Part shown: piece after piece, positions 9,925 through 21,157 of the stretch | Numbering within the stretch: position 1 is the first letter of the stretch | Layout of the letters: each line of letters begins with the position of its first letter | Assembly (NCBI RefSeq): GCF_900115475.1 | Contig: NZ_FOWP01000005.1 | Span: 124,001 to 188,000 of the forward strand | Length of the DNA stretch: 64,000 bases | DNA from: Ectopseudomonas composti | GTDB taxonomy: Bacteria; Pseudomonadota; Gammaproteobacteria; Pseudomonadales; Pseudomonadaceae | Direction of reading: 5' to 3' | Position numbers and translations under genes: made by a program | The notes under the pieces: generated by a model | What the model was told of the DNA's origin: nothing | What the model saw: the letters and a program-made list of their open reading frames with translations, nothing else | The model's database searches: none

Positions 9925-10785
9925 TTAAACCGCGGCAGCGCCGCCGACGATTTCCGAAATTTCCTGGGTGATCGCTGCCTGACGCGCCTTGTTGTAAATC
10001 AGCTGCAGGTCTTTGATGAGATCGCCAGCGTTGTCGGTGGCGTTCTTCATCGCAATCATCCGCGCAGCTTGTTCAGCCGCGTTGTTCTCGACCACCGCTT
10101 GGTACACCTGCGATTCGACATAGCGAACCATCAGGCCGTCGAGCAGCTCTTTGGCATCGGGCTCATACAGATAGTCCCAGTGATGCTTGAGCTGTTGATC
10201 CGGATCGGCCACCAGCGGAACCAACTGCTCCACTGTAGGCTTCTGCGTCATGGTATTGATGAACTTGTTCGAGACCACGGACAGACGGTCGATGCGACCT
10301 TCGAGGTAGGCGTCGAGCATGACCTTGACACTACCGATCAGGTCGTTGATCGACGGCTCTTCGCCGAGGTGGCTGATCGCAGCGACGACATTGCCACCAA
10401 AGTTGCGGAAGAATGCCGCACCCTTGGAGCCAATCACGCAGAGATCGATCTCCACGCCTTGCTCGCGATCTTTCGCCATGTCCTTGACCAGGGCCTTGAA
10501 CAGGTTGGTATTCAGACCACCGCACAGACCACGGTCACTGCTCACCACTACATAACCGGCACGCTTTACTTCGCGCTCGATCATGAAGGGATGGCGGTAT
10601 TCCGGGTTGGCGTTGGCCAGATGACCAATTACCTGGCGGATACGCTCCGCGTAGGGACGGCTAGCTGTCATGCGCTGTTGAGCCTTGCGCATTTTGCTGA
10701 CCGCCACTTTTTCCATGGCGCTGGTGATCTTCTGCGTGCTTTTGATGCTCGCAATCTTGCTGCGAATCTCTTTTGCGCCTGCCAT
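9925..10785 (-). CDS. atpG: ATP synthase F1 gamma subunit
   Basis: A 286-residue central rotor shaft. It starts [20 protein letters not shown] and ends with the conserved helix [21 protein letters not shown], the two terminal helices that form the coiled coil inside the alpha3beta3 ring. [10 protein letters not shown] is the family signature. It lies between atpA and atpD with short gaps. Confidence 0.98.
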   Translation of the reverse strand: MAGAKEIRSKIASIKSTQKITSAMEKVAVSKMRKAQQRMTASRPYAERIRQVIGHLANANPEYRHPFMIEREVKRAGYVVVSSDRGLCGGLNTNLFKALVKDMAKDREQGVEIDLCVIGSKGAAFFRNFGGNVVAAISHLGEEPSINDLIGSVKVMLDAYLEGRIDRLSVVSNKFINTMTQKPTVEQLVPLVADPDQQLKHHWDYLYEPDAKELLDGLMVRYVESQVYQAVVENNAAEQAARMIAMKNATDNAGDLIKDLQLIYNKARQAAITQEISEIVGGAAAV

Positions 10786-10835
10786 TTCACACCTATCGGG
10801 TTAGCAGGCGGGCGTCTCGCGACGCCCGCTGCGGC

Positions 10836-12380
10836 TTACCAGGTTTGGGTGGCTTTGAACTTCTCGATACCGGCCTTGATAGCGGCGTCGATTTCGTCGT
10901 TGAAGTCACCTTTGACGTTGATCTTGGCCATCAGATCGGCCAGGTCACGGTTGAAGTAGCTCAGCAGAGCTGCTTCGAAGGCGCCAACCTTGTTCACTTC
11001 CACGTCGGTCAGGAAGCCGCGCTCGGCAGCGTACAGGGACACGGACATGTCGGCGATCGACATGGGCGCGTACTGCTTCTGCTTCATCAGTTCGGTAACA
11101 CGTTGACCGTGCTCGAGCTGCTTGCGGGTGGCTTCGTCCAGGTCAGAGGCGAACTGGGCGAATGCTGCCAGTTCACGGTACTGAGCCAGAGCGGTACGGA
11201 TACCACCGGAGAGCTTCTTGATGATCTTGGTCTGAGCTGCACCACCCACACGGGATACCGAGATACCGGCGTTGACGGCCGGACGGATACCCGAGTTGAA
11301 CATGGCCGATTCCAGGAAGATCTGACCGTCAGTGATCGAGATCACGTTGGTCGGAACGAACGCAGAAACGTCGCCAGCCTGGGTTTCGATGATCGGCAGA
11401 GCGGTCAGGGAACCAGTCTTGCCAGTCACGGCGCCATTGGTGAACTTCTCGACATACTCTTCGGAAACGCGGGAAGCACGCTCCAGCAGACGGCTGTGGA
11501 GATAGAACACGTCGCCCGGGTAGGCTTCACGGCCTGGCGGACGGCGCAGCAGCAGGGAGATCTGACGGTAAGCCACGGCCTGCTTGGACAGGTCGTCGTA
11601 CACGATCAGGGCGTCTTCACCGCGGTCGCGGAAGTATTCGCCCATGGTGCAACCGGCGTACGGAGCCAGGAACTGCAGTGCGGCAGATTCCGAAGCCGAG
11701 GCGGCAACAACGATGGTGTTGGCCAGGGCGCCGGATTCTTCCAGCTTGCGTACCACGTTGGCGATGGTCGATTGCTTCTGACCGATGGCAACGTAGACGC
11801 AGAAGATACCGCTGTTCTTCTGGTTGATGATGGCGTCGACTGCCAGGGCAGTCTTACCGATCTGACGGTCACCAATGATCAGCTCACGCTGGCCACGGCC
11901 TACCGGGATCATGGCATCGACCGACTTGTAACCGGTTTGCACCGGCTGGTCGACCGACTTACGCCAGATCACGCCCGGTGCCACTTTCTCGACAGCGTCG
12001 GTAGCGGCGGCGTTGATCGGGCCTTTGCCATCGATCGGGTTACCCAGGGCGTCGACGACGCGGCCCAGCAGTTCCGGACCAACCGGAACCTCCAGGATGC
12101 GACCGGTGCACTTGGCGCTCATGCCTTCTGCAAGGCTGGTGTAAGCACCCAGTACTACAGCACCAACGGAGTCTTGCTCCAGGTTCAGCGCCATACCGTA
12201 GACGCCGTCCGGGAACTCGATCATCTCGCCGTACATGACGTCGGCCAGACCATAGATGCGCACGATGCCGTCGGAAACGGAGACGATAGTGCCTTCGTTG
12301 CGGGCTTGGGAGGCGACGTCGAGTTTCTCGATGCGCCCCTTGATGATTTCACTAATTTCGGAAGGATTGAGTTGCTGCAT
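10836..12380 (-). CDS. atpA: ATP synthase F1 alpha subunit
   Basis: A 514-residue regulatory nucleotide-binding subunit. The Walker A motif GDRQIGKT, the alpha-subunit signature around [14 protein letters not shown] and the N-terminal [12 protein letters not shown] are all present. It is sixth in the operon, 21 bases after atpH. Length is standard for gammaproteobacteria. Confidence 0.99.
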   Translation of the reverse strand: MQQLNPSEISEIIKGRIEKLDVASQARNEGTIVSVSDGIVRIYGLADVMYGEMIEFPDGVYGMALNLEQDSVGAVVLGAYTSLAEGMSAKCTGRILEVPVGPELLGRVVDALGNPIDGKGPINAAATDAVEKVAPGVIWRKSVDQPVQTGYKSVDAMIPVGRGQRELIIGDRQIGKTALAVDAIINQKNSGIFCVYVAIGQKQSTIANVVRKLEESGALANTIVVAASASESAALQFLAPYAGCTMGEYFRDRGEDALIVYDDLSKQAVAYRQISLLLRRPPGREAYPGDVFYLHSRLLERASRVSEEYVEKFTNGAVTGKTGSLTALPIIETQAGDVSAFVPTNVISITDGQIFLESAMFNSGIRPAVNAGISVSRVGGAAQTKIIKKLSGGIRTALAQYRELAAFAQFASDLDEATRKQLEHGQRVTELMKQKQYAPMSIADMSVSLYAAERGFLTDVEVNKVGAFEAALLSYFNRDLADLMAKINVKGDFNDEIDAAIKAGIEKFKATQTW

Positions 12381-12401
12381 AGCTCTGCTGCCCCTTCAAA
12401 C

Positions 12402-12938
12402 TCAAGATTTCAATGCTTCGGCCAGCTTCGCGAGTTTGCCGCGAACTGAGCCATCGATAACCAGGTCGCCGGCGCGAATCAGTACACCACCAATTAAGGT
12501 GGCATCTTCCGCGGCGTGCAGACGCACTTCTCGGCCGAGCCGTGCACTGAGAACCTTGGCGAGTTTGTCTTGCTGTTCATCGCTCAATGCGAAGGCACTT
12601 GTTACATCCACGTCGATCGACTTCTCCTGCTCGGCCTTGTACAGCTCGAACTGGGCGAAGATGTCCGGCAACAAGGCCAGACGGTCGTTCTCGGCGAGAA
12701 CGTGAATGAAGTTCTGTGCCTGGGCGTCGAACTTGTCACCACACACCTCGATGAAGGTGGTGGCCTTTTCTGTACTCGTCAGACGCGGGGCCTTGAGCAC
12801 GCGCTGCATGGTGTCGTCGATAGACACTGCCGCAGCCAGGCCGAGCATGGCTGACCAATTGGCCAGTTGCTGGTGGGCCTGGGCGTGCTCGAAGGCAGCC
12901 TTAGCGTAAGGTCGGGCCAGCGTGGTCAGTTCTGCCAT
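12402..12938 (-). CDS. atpH: ATP synthase F1 delta subunit
   Basis: A 178-residue peripheral-stalk subunit linking F1 to the b subunits. The N-terminal helical bundle begins [17 protein letters not shown] and the C-terminal signature [22 protein letters not shown] is clear. It is 14 bases after atpF and 21 before atpA. Confidence 0.98.
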   Translation of the reverse strand: MAELTTLARPYAKAAFEHAQAHQQLANWSAMLGLAAAVSIDDTMQRVLKAPRLTSTEKATTFIEVCGDKFDAQAQNFIHVLAENDRLALLPDIFAQFELYKAEQEKSIDVDVTSAFALSDEQQDKLAKVLSARLGREVRLHAAEDATLIGGVLIRAGDLVIDGSVRGKLAKLAEALKS

Positions 12939-12952
12939 GATCGCGCCCTCGC

Positions 12953-13423
12953 TTAAATTTCGGCTGCCAGTTTGTTAACCAGCTCCGCATGCGCGTTTTG
13001 GTCGATGGATACGCCCAGGATCTTCTCGGCGCCGCTGACGGCCAGGCTACCCACTTGGGTGCGCAGGGCGTCTTTGATGCCGTTGATTTCCTGTTCGATC
13101 TCGGCCTGAGCCTGAGCCTTCACACGTTCAGCTTCGCCACGGGCCTGATCACGGGCTTCGTCGACGATCTGAGTAGCACGCTTCTTGGCTTGCTCGATGA
13201 TTTCGGCGGCCTGACCTTTGGCTTCGCGCAGTTGCTGGGCCACTTTTTCGTGGGCCAGCTCCAGATCACGAGCCGCGCGGTTGGCAGCGTCCAAGCCGTC
13301 TGCGATCTTCTTCTGACGTTCCTGCAAAGCCGTAATGACCGGAGGCCATACGAACTTCATGCAGAACAGCACGAAGATGAAGAAGGCAACGGACTGGCCA
13401 ATCAGGGTTGCATTAATGTTCAC
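12953..13423 (-). CDS. atpF: ATP synthase F0 subunit b
   Basis: A 156-residue protein with one N-terminal membrane helix ([20 protein letters not shown]) followed by a long charged coiled coil rich in Ala, Glu, Lys and Gln, the dimeric outer stalk. It starts [10 protein letters not shown] as in related species. It lies 56 bases after atpE, and a hairpin at the atpE stop lies in that gap. Confidence 0.98.
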   Translation of the reverse strand: MNINATLIGQSVAFFIFVLFCMKFVWPPVITALQERQKKIADGLDAANRAARDLELAHEKVAQQLREAKGQAAEIIEQAKKRATQIVDEARDQARGEAERVKAQAQAEIEQEINGIKDALRTQVGSLAVSGAEKILGVSIDQNAHAELVNKLAAEI

Positions 13424-13457
13424 GCCAACACCTCGCTCGTTCGTTGTCCGTCACACC

Positions 13458-13479
13458 AATTCACTCGAAAAGGAGTGAA

Positions 13480-13481
<2 letters not shown>
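13458..13481. promoter_or_regulatory. Hairpin at the atpE stop codon
   Basis: AATTCACTC and GAGTGAATT form a perfect 9-bp stem with a six-base loop that includes part of the atpE stop codon, in the atpE-atpF gap. It has no U-tract. A role in mRNA processing or in keeping atpE mRNA abundant relative to atpF is an inference. Confidence 0.5.
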
Positions 13482-13818
<337 letters not shown>

Positions 13819-13872
13819 TTACAGGGATTGTCCCGGCGGCGTCACGGATGATGCCGCGGAACGTCATGCGCC

Positions 13873-15161
<1,289 letters not shown>

Positions 15162-15236
15162 CAACTGCTGTCCTCGACTATCGAACGCTTTAACTCAATG
15201 AATTGGCATAAAAAGTGCCAACAAAATTGCGCGCAG

Positions 15237-15265
15237 AGTATAGGGGGCCTATCCCCCCCATTCAA
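15237..15265 (-). promoter_or_regulatory. Sigma-70 promoter of the atp operon
   Basis: On the minus strand TTGAAT and TATACT are separated by exactly 17 bases, 76 bases before the atpI start. The spacer is an unusual G-run/C-run (GGGGGGG then CCCCC). The motif match is good, but transcription start data are not available. Confidence 0.75.
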
Positions 15266-15320
15266 CTGCCGGGTAGTGATTTCCGACCATGCGCTACATG
15301 ATCAGATGTGCCGAATTGTT

Positions 15321-16190
15321 TCAGCGGATATGGGCGAGTACGCCCTGCAATTCGTCGAGGGAGTTATAGCGGATTACCAACTGACCTTTGCCCTTGGAGC
15401 CGTGCTTTATCTGCACTGGCGAGCCCAGACGCTCTGCCAGGCGCTGTTCCAGGCGGCTGATGTCAGGGTCGGCCTTGGCTTTAGCTGGAGCGGGTTTGGC
15501 GGACAGCCACTGGCGAACCAGGGCTTCGGTCTGGCGAACCGTGAGGCCGCGTGCGACAACGTGTCGCGCAGCTTCCACCTGCTGTTCGAGGGGCAAACCG
15601 AGCAATGCACGGGCGTGTCCCATTTCCAGATCACCATGGGAGAGCAGGGTCTTGATCTCCTCTGGCAGGGCGATCAGGCGCAGCAGGTTGGTGATGGTGA
15701 CGCGAGATTTACCAACGGCATCGGCAACCTGTTGCTGGGTCAGCTCGAACTCCTGCTGCAAGCGCTGCAGGGCAACGGCTTCCTCGATCGGGTTGAGGTC
15801 TTCACGCTGGATGTTCTCGATCAGGGCCATGGCAATCGCGGCTTCATCTGGCAGCTCACGCACCATGGCCGGAATCTTATCCTGGCCGGCCAGCTGGCTC
15901 GCGCGCCAGCGACGCTCACCGGCGACGATCTCGAAACGACCATCGCCGATGGGGCGCAGGACGATAGGTTGCATCACGCCCTGGGCGCGGATCGAGGCGG
16001 CGAGTTCTTCCAGTGCGGTCTGATCCATGTCGCGACGCGGCTGGTACTTGCCACGCTGGATCAGTTCCAGGGGCACGTATTGCAGTTCACGCGTGTCGAC
16101 CTGGGCAGCCTCTTCCTGCAGGGCGTTGACGGTGTTGCCACCGAGCAGTGCGTCCAGACCTCGACCCAGACCTCGTTTCTTCGCAGCCAT
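15321..16190 (-). CDS. parB: Chromosome partitioning protein ParB
   Basis: A 289-residue DNA-binding CTPase. The N-terminal KKRGLGRGLDALLG is the ParA-interacting segment; GERRW at residues 91-95 is the CTP-binding arginine patch; the central helix-turn-helix LTQQQVADAVGKSRVTITN reads parS; the C-terminal region dimerises. Two perfect 16-bp parS sites lie in recF in this window. It follows parA by 11 bases in an mnmG-rsmG-parA-parB unit. Confidence 0.98.
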   Translation of the reverse strand: MAAKKRGLGRGLDALLGGNTVNALQEEAAQVDTRELQYVPLELIQRGKYQPRRDMDQTALEELAASIRAQGVMQPIVLRPIGDGRFEIVAGERRWRASQLAGQDKIPAMVRELPDEAAIAMALIENIQREDLNPIEEAVALQRLQQEFELTQQQVADAVGKSRVTITNLLRLIALPEEIKTLLSHGDLEMGHARALLGLPLEQQVEAARHVVARGLTVRQTEALVRQWLSAKPAPAKAKADPDISRLEQRLAERLGSPVQIKHGSKGKGQLVIRYNSLDELQGVLAHIR

Positions 16191-16201
16191 GCGGATGTTC
16201 C

Positions 16202-16990
16202 TTAAGCGGTAGCGGTTTTCGCGGCGGCGCGCTGACGGCGCACCAGCTCGCCGGCCAAGGCCAGATAGGCAATGGCACCACGGGATTGTTTGTCGTAGAC
16301 CAGCGCCGGCATACCGAAACTCGGCGCCTCGGCCAGGCGCACATTGCGCGGGATCACGGCGTCGTACAGCTTGTCACCGAAATGCTGTTTGAGCTGTGCG
16401 GTGACATCGTTGGTCAGGCTGATGCGCGGGTCGTACATGGTGCGCAACAGGCCTTCGATCTGCAGCTTGGGATTGAGCAATTGGCCGATGCGCTGAATGC
16501 TGTTGACCAGGTCGCTCAAACCCTCGAGCGCGTAATACTCGCACTGCATAGGGATGATCACGCCATCGGCAGCGACCAGGGCGTTGATGGTCAGCATGCT
16601 CAGCGACGGCGGGCAATCGATGAGGATGTAGTCGTAGTTCTCACGGATAGGCGCCAGTGCATAACGCAGGCGGCTTTCCTTCATCTTCATTTCCAGCAGG
16701 GCGACTTCCGCGGCGGTCAGGTCGCGGTTGGCCGGCAGCAACTGGTAGCCGCCATGCTCGGAGAACTGCATGGCCTGGCTTAGATCGCATTCGCCGATCA
16801 GTACGTCGTAGATCGAGTACTCGAGGCCATGCTTGTCGACGCCGCTCCCCATGGTCGCGTTGCCCTGTGGGTCGAGGTCGATCAGCAGCACGCGGCGCTT
16901 GGTCGCCACCAGTGAAGCAGCCAGGTTGATACACGTCGTGGTTTTGCCCACGCCGCCTTTCTGATTGGCGATCGCGAATACCTTGGCCAT
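16202..16990 (-). CDS. parA: Chromosome partitioning ATPase ParA (Soj)
   Basis: A 262-residue Walker-type ATPase that drives segregation of ParB-parS complexes over the nucleoid. The deviant Walker A KGGVGKTTT is at residues 11-19, followed by LLIDLDPQGNATMGSG and IDCPPSLSMLTINAL. The start MAKVFAIANQ at 16990 has GGGGAAAGAAG before it; a longer upstream reading overlaps rsmG and is not supported. Confidence 0.98.
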   Translation of the reverse strand: MAKVFAIANQKGGVGKTTTCINLAASLVATKRRVLLIDLDPQGNATMGSGVDKHGLEYSIYDVLIGECDLSQAMQFSEHGGYQLLPANRDLTAAEVALLEMKMKESRLRYALAPIRENYDYILIDCPPSLSMLTINALVAADGVIIPMQCEYYALEGLSDLVNSIQRIGQLLNPKLQIEGLLRTMYDPRISLTNDVTAQLKQHFGDKLYDAVIPRNVRLAEAPSFGMPALVYDKQSRGAIAYLALAGELVRRQRAAAKTATA

Positions 16991-17001
16991 CTTCTTTCCC
17001 C

Positions 17002-17646
17002 TTAGACCGAGCGACGCAGTATCAACAGATGGCGTTGGCCTTGGCAACCGGGAACCCGCAGCACATGCGTGGCACTGAGACGGAAGTCCGCCGGCAGCGC
17101 CTGCAGCTCGTCATCCGGGTGCACGCCCTTCATCGCCAGCCAGTGGGTGTCGGCATTACCGAGGTGGCGCGTCCAGTTGCTGAAGTCTTCCAGACTGCTG
17201 AAAGCCCGCGAGCTGATGCCATCGAAGGGTTGCTCTGGTCGATACGCTTCGACCCGGTTGTGGACAACCTCGAGGTTGGCGAGTTTCAGCTCCAGCTTCA
17301 CCTGGACGAGAAAACGGGTCTTCTTGCCGTTGGAATCGAGCAGGGTGAAGTGGCGCTCAGGGAACATGATCGCCAGCGGAACGCCAGGCATGCCGCCACC
17401 ACTGCCGACGTCCAGCCAGTTATCCCCAAGCTCGGCCACGAACGGCACCACCGACAGGCTGTCGAGCAGATGGCGCGACACCATCTCGTCGGGGTCACGC
17501 ACGGCGGTGAGGTTGTAGGCCTTGTTCCACTTGATCAGCAGGCCCAGATAGGCAAGTAGCTGTTCCTGCTGCTGCGCGCTGAGCTCGATGCCGAGTTCGC
17601 GGGCGCCCTGGATCAGTTCTTCGGCGTGACGCTGAGTAACCGACAT
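17002..17646 (-). CDS. rsmG: 16S rRNA (guanine527-N7)-methyltransferase
   Basis: A 214-residue SAM-dependent methyltransferase (GidB). The SAM motif [16 protein letters not shown], the preceding [16 protein letters not shown] and HLLDSL, and the catalytic-region [11 protein letters not shown] are all present. It modifies G527 in the 530 loop of 16S rRNA. Its start codon overlaps the mnmG stop by one base (TGATG), and parA follows after 11 bases. Confidence 0.98.
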   Translation of the reverse strand: MSVTQRHAEELIQGARELGIELSAQQQEQLLAYLGLLIKWNKAYNLTAVRDPDEMVSRHLLDSLSVVPFVAELGDNWLDVGSGGGMPGVPLAIMFPERHFTLLDSNGKKTRFLVQVKLELKLANLEVVHNRVEAYRPEQPFDGISSRAFSSLEDFSNWTRHLGNADTHWLAMKGVHPDDELQALPADFRLSATHVLRVPGCQGQRHLLILRRSV

Positions 17647-19541
17647 CAGGCGCTCTGCTCCAGCTTTTGACCGGCACTACGCTTCTTCAGGTGAATCAGC
17701 AGCAGGGAAATGGCCGCAGGCGTCACGCCAGGGATACGCCCAGCCTGGCCGAGCGTGGCCGGGCGGGTGTTGCCCAGCTTGAACTGGATCTCCTTGGACA
17801 GGCCGGAAATACCGTTGTAGTCCAGATCCTCTGGCAGCTTGGTGTCCTCGCTGGCACGCAGCTTGGCGATCTCGTCCTGTTGGCGGTCGATGTAACCGGC
17901 GTACTTGGTCTTGATCTCGACCTGTTCGGCCACCTGGTTATCCACAGCCGGCGCCTCGGTCAGTTCGGCCAGGGTGGCGTAGTCGATCTCTGGACGGGCC
18001 AGCAGATTGAGCAGGTTGTATTCGTGAGCCAACGGCGTGCCGAAGCGCGCCGCAATGGCATCTCCCTGCGGCGTACCCGGGCGCACCCAGGTGCTCTTCA
18101 GACGCTGTTCTTCCTGCACGATACCTTCACGCTTGGCCTCGAAGGCGGCCCAGCGCTCGTCATCGATCAGGCCCAGCTCACGACCCTTCGCGGTCAGGCG
18201 CAGGTCGGCGTTGTCCTCACGCAGGATCAGCCGGTATTCGGCGCGCGAGGTGAACATGCGGTACGGCTCCTGGGTACCCAGAGTAATCAGGTCGTCGACC
18301 AGTACGCCGATGTAGGCCTCGTCACGACGTGGGCACCAGGCCTCTTTGCCTTGCGCACGCAGTGCGGCGTTGCAGCCCGCCAGCAAGCCCTGGGCACCGG
18401 CTTCTTCGTAGCCGGTGGTGCCGTTGATCTGGCCGGCGAAGAACAGGCCGCCGATGACCTTGGTCTCGAGGCTGTATTTCAGGTCGCGCGGGTCGAAGTA
18501 GTCGTATTCGATGGCATAGCCAGGACGCACGATATGGGCGTTCTCCATGCCGCGAATGCTGCGCACGATCTGCAACTGCACGTCGAATGGCAGCGAGGTG
18601 GAAATGCCGTTGGGGTACAGCTCATGCGTCGTGAGCCCTTCAGGCTCGATGAACACCTGGTGGCTGTCCTTGTCGGCGAAGCGGTGGATCTTGTCCTCGA
18701 TCGACGGGCAGTAGCGCGGGCCAACGCCTTCGATCACCCCGGAGTACATCGGCGAGCGGTCGAGGTTAGCGGCAATGATTTCGTGAGTGCGCGCGTTGGT
18801 GTGGGTGATCCAGCAGCTGATCTGCTTCGGCTGCTGCTCACGCTTGCCGAGAAAGGACATCAGCGGCGTTGGGGTGTCGCCTGGTTGCTCGGTCATCACC
18901 GAGAAATCCACGGAACGGCCATCGATACGCGGCGGCGTGCCGGTTTTCAGGCGACCGACGCGCAGCGGCAGCTCGCGCAGACGATGAGCCAGAGCGATGG
19001 AGGGTGGATCACCGGCGCGGCCACCGGAGTAGTTCTGCAGGCCGATGTGGATAAGTCCACCAAGGAAGGTGCCTGTGGTCAACACCACGGAGTCCGCGTG
19101 GAATCTGAGCCCCATCTGGGTAACCACGCCCTTGACCTGATCGTTTTCCACAATCAGGTCATCGGCTGACTGTTGAAAAATCCACAGGTTGGCCTGGTTT
19201 TCCAGAATCTCGCGCACCGCAGCTTTGTACAGCACGCGGTCTGCCTGTGCACGGGTGGCACGAACGGCTGGGCCCTTGCGGCTGTTGAGGATACGGAACT
19301 GGATGCCGCCCTTGTCGGTGGCGGTGGCCATGGCGCCGCCGAGTGCATCGATTTCCTTGACCAGGTGACTCTTGCCGATCCCACCGATGGCCGGGTTGCA
19401 GCTCATCTGGCCAAGGGTCTCGACATTGTGAGTGAGCAGCAGGGTCTTCACGCCCATGCGTGCTGCAGCCAGGGCTGCTTCGGTACCGGCATGACCGCCA
19501 CCGATCACGATCACGTCAAAACGGGAAGGGAAATCCACCAC
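17646..19541 (-). CDS. mnmG: tRNA uridine-5-carboxymethylaminomethyl modification enzyme MnmG
   Basis: A 631-residue FAD protein (GidA) that with MnmE modifies wobble U34 of several tRNAs. The FAD motif [16 protein letters not shown] is at the N-terminus, followed by [19 protein letters not shown] and the signature [12 protein letters not shown]. The start is a GTG at 19541 (read MVDFPSRF) with GAGGTGC just before it, matching the Pseudomonas form; an ATG further upstream would add 32 residues with no homology. A TATACT -10-like hexamer lies at 19585-19590. Confidence 0.97.
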   Translation of the reverse strand: MVDFPSRFDVIVIGGGHAGTEAALAAARMGVKTLLLTHNVETLGQMSCNPAIGGIGKSHLVKEIDALGGAMATATDKGGIQFRILNSRKGPAVRATRAQADRVLYKAAVREILENQANLWIFQQSADDLIVENDQVKGVVTQMGLRFHADSVVLTTGTFLGGLIHIGLQNYSGGRAGDPPSIALAHRLRELPLRVGRLKTGTPPRIDGRSVDFSVMTEQPGDTPTPLMSFLGKREQQPKQISCWITHTNARTHEIIAANLDRSPMYSGVIEGVGPRYCPSIEDKIHRFADKDSHQVFIEPEGLTTHELYPNGISTSLPFDVQLQIVRSIRGMENAHIVRPGYAIEYDYFDPRDLKYSLETKVIGGLFFAGQINGTTGYEEAGAQGLLAGCNAALRAQGKEAWCPRRDEAYIGVLVDDLITLGTQEPYRMFTSRAEYRLILREDNADLRLTAKGRELGLIDDERWAAFEAKREGIVQEEQRLKSTWVRPGTPQGDAIAARFGTPLAHEYNLLNLLARPEIDYATLAELTEAPAVDNQVAEQVEIKTKYAGYIDRQQDEIAKLRASEDTKLPEDLDYNGISGLSKEIQFKLGNTRPATLGQAGRIPGVTPAAISLLLIHLKKRSAGQKLEQSA

Positions 19542-19679
19542 GCACCTCGTGCCTGTTGAGAAGGGGTCTGAAAGAAAGGCGGCAAGTATAGGGACTTCAG
19601 CCTGCTGAATGAAGCCTTCTGCACAAAAAATAGCCAACCGGTTGCTGATGTTTCTTCCGCGGAGTGCCGTTACCTGATC

Positions 19680-20010
19680 GCCTGTCTGCCCATGAGAAAG
19701 TCGATCAGGCTTATAAAGAATAGAAAGAGAGAATTTTTATAAAGCTTGTTCTTTATGTTTATGTATAGAGACACGCATTTCTGTGGATAAGGTTCTGTAG
19801 GCCTTGCCATATCTGCTGTACAGCGAATGATAAGCCTGTGTCGATCCTGCTCGGTTCCACTGAGAAAGCTGCTGAACCACTGTGGATGGAAGTGCCAGTT
19901 ACCCACAGGGGGATTTACGCCCAGCTTTGTCATAGGGTTATGGGCAGGGTTCATGGGCGGTTTTCCACAGGGTTTATTGGCTCTGAATCCGCCTGTGGAT
20001 TATCAATAGA
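19680..20010 (+). other. oriC-like region upstream of mnmG (second origin-type sequence)
   Basis: The 487-base gap between mnmG and the LysR gene holds an AT-rich, A/G-tract stretch (about 19700-19770), then TGTGGATAA at 19782, ATGATAAGCCTGT at 19827, TGTGGATGG at 19881, TTACCCACA at 19899, TTTTCCACA at 19961 and TGTGGATTA at 19994. The first five occur at offsets 0, 45, 99, 117 and 179. The oriC next to dnaA shows the same motifs or degenerate forms at exactly these offsets. This looks like a diverged duplicate of the origin. Activity is unknown, and no coding sequence was seen. Confidence 0.7.
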
Positions 20011-20028
20011 AAGGTGCAGTTCAGCGCT

Positions 20029-20925
20029 TCAGATGTCGCTGGCGAACACCCTGGCATTGAGGAAATCGACCAGTGCACGCACCTTGGGCGATGGATGTTT
20101 GCTCGCTGGCCAGAGGATATTGAAGACATTGCTGCGTTTAGCGTGCATGGGCAGCACTCGACAGAGCTCGCCATTGGCCAGATAGGTATTGACCGAGAAG
20201 TCTGGCAGGCAGGCAATTCCACGGCCTTGGCGGGTGAAGCAGACCCGCGTCTCGATGTTATTGCAGATCATTGATGTTGGAAGCTGAACCTCGGGTTCAT
20301 CAGCGTTCAGCTGTAGCGGCCAAGTTTCCAGTTTGCCGCTGTGGGGAAGCCGGTAGTGCAGGCAGGTGTGTTGCCTCAGGTCGCGCGGTATCTCGGGTGT
20401 ACCGCACCGTTTTAGATACTCCGGCGAGGCAACCAGCATCAGCTCGAAAGTGCCCAGTCGCCGAGCCGATAGCCGGGAATCGCTCGGGTCACCGGTGCGA
20501 ACCACGGCATCGAAACCTTCCTCGATGACATCGACCAGGCGATCGCTGAAGTCCAGATCCAGCTCTATGTCCGGATAGGTCGCCATGAACTCGCCGAGCA
20601 CCGGCAGAACCAGAGAGCTGACCAGTGGCAGGCTGACCCGAAGACGGCCGCGGGGTGCGCTGGAGGCCTGTGAGAGTTCCTGCTCGGCTGCTTCTATTTC
20701 GGCCAGAATGCGTCGGCTTCGCTCCAGGAATAGCGTGCCTTCCGCGGTCAAGGTGACGCTGCGCGTGCTGCGGTGGAACAGGCGCACGCCAAGTTTTTCC
20801 TCGAGCCTGGCTACGCTCTTGCCGACTGCCGAAGCCGACACCCCGAGCAGTCGACCGGCGGCCACGAAGCTGCGGGTTTCGGCGACCTGCACGAACACCA
20901 TGAAGCCGTTCAGGCTGTCCATCAT
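20029..20925 (-). CDS. LysR-family transcriptional regulator
   Basis: A 298-residue LTTR. The N-terminal winged helix-turn-helix reads NGFMVFVQVAETRSFVAAGRLLGVSASAVGKSVARLE in family pattern, with the linker helix RSVTLTAEG and a C-terminal periplasmic-binding-like effector domain. GAGGTGA precedes two successive ATG codons (20925 and 20922), either of which could be used. It is divergent from the MFS gene at 21158 and two perfect inverted repeats lie between them, so it probably controls that transporter. The inducer cannot be inferred. PAO1, as I recall it, lacks this pair between gidA and trmE. Confidence 0.9.
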   Translation of the reverse strand: MMDSLNGFMVFVQVAETRSFVAAGRLLGVSASAVGKSVARLEEKLGVRLFHRSTRSVTLTAEGTLFLERSRRILAEIEAAEQELSQASSAPRGRLRVSLPLVSSLVLPVLGEFMATYPDIELDLDFSDRLVDVIEEGFDAVVRTGDPSDSRLSARRLGTFELMLVASPEYLKRCGTPEIPRDLRQHTCLHYRLPHSGKLETWPLQLNADEPEVQLPTSMICNNIETRVCFTRQGRGIACLPDFSVNTYLANGELCRVLPMHAKRSNVFNILWPASKHPSPKVRALVDFLNARVFASDI

Positions 20926-20946
20926 TCACCTCAATTGCGGACTTAT

Positions 20947-20995
20947 ATTTCCGTACTGATCGGAAATCTATCCCACTTTTTCTCTAATTAGAGAA
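20947..20995. promoter_or_regulatory. Two inverted repeats in the LysR-MFS intergenic region
   Basis: ATTTCCG (20947-20953), seven bases, then CGGAAAT (20961-20967) is a perfect interrupted palindrome of the size LysR proteins bind. TTCTCTAATTAGAGAA (20980-20995) is a perfect 16-bp palindrome 12 bases further on. Both lie just upstream of the regulator and ahead of the divergent transporter gene, so they are candidate operators. A perfect DnaA box (21128) lies nearer the MFS start. Confidence 0.55.
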
Positions 20996-21157
20996 TTCTT
21001 ATCGTCGCAGTGGTTATCTATGAACAAGGTGATTCGCTGTGATTCCGACTTTCGACTCTGCACTACCGCATCTTTGGCGACCTTCGGTTGTCAGCCTGTT
21101 ACCAGGTAGCTCGGGCTTTCTGCATGGTTATCCACAGGGTGAGATGGAGATTTCCCA

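Noticed and set aside
10773-12449. Long plus-strand frame opposite atpA, with a similar one opposite atpD (8556-9890)
   Set aside because: Antisense shadows of strongly conserved ATP synthase genes; no ribosome site and no recognisable protein.
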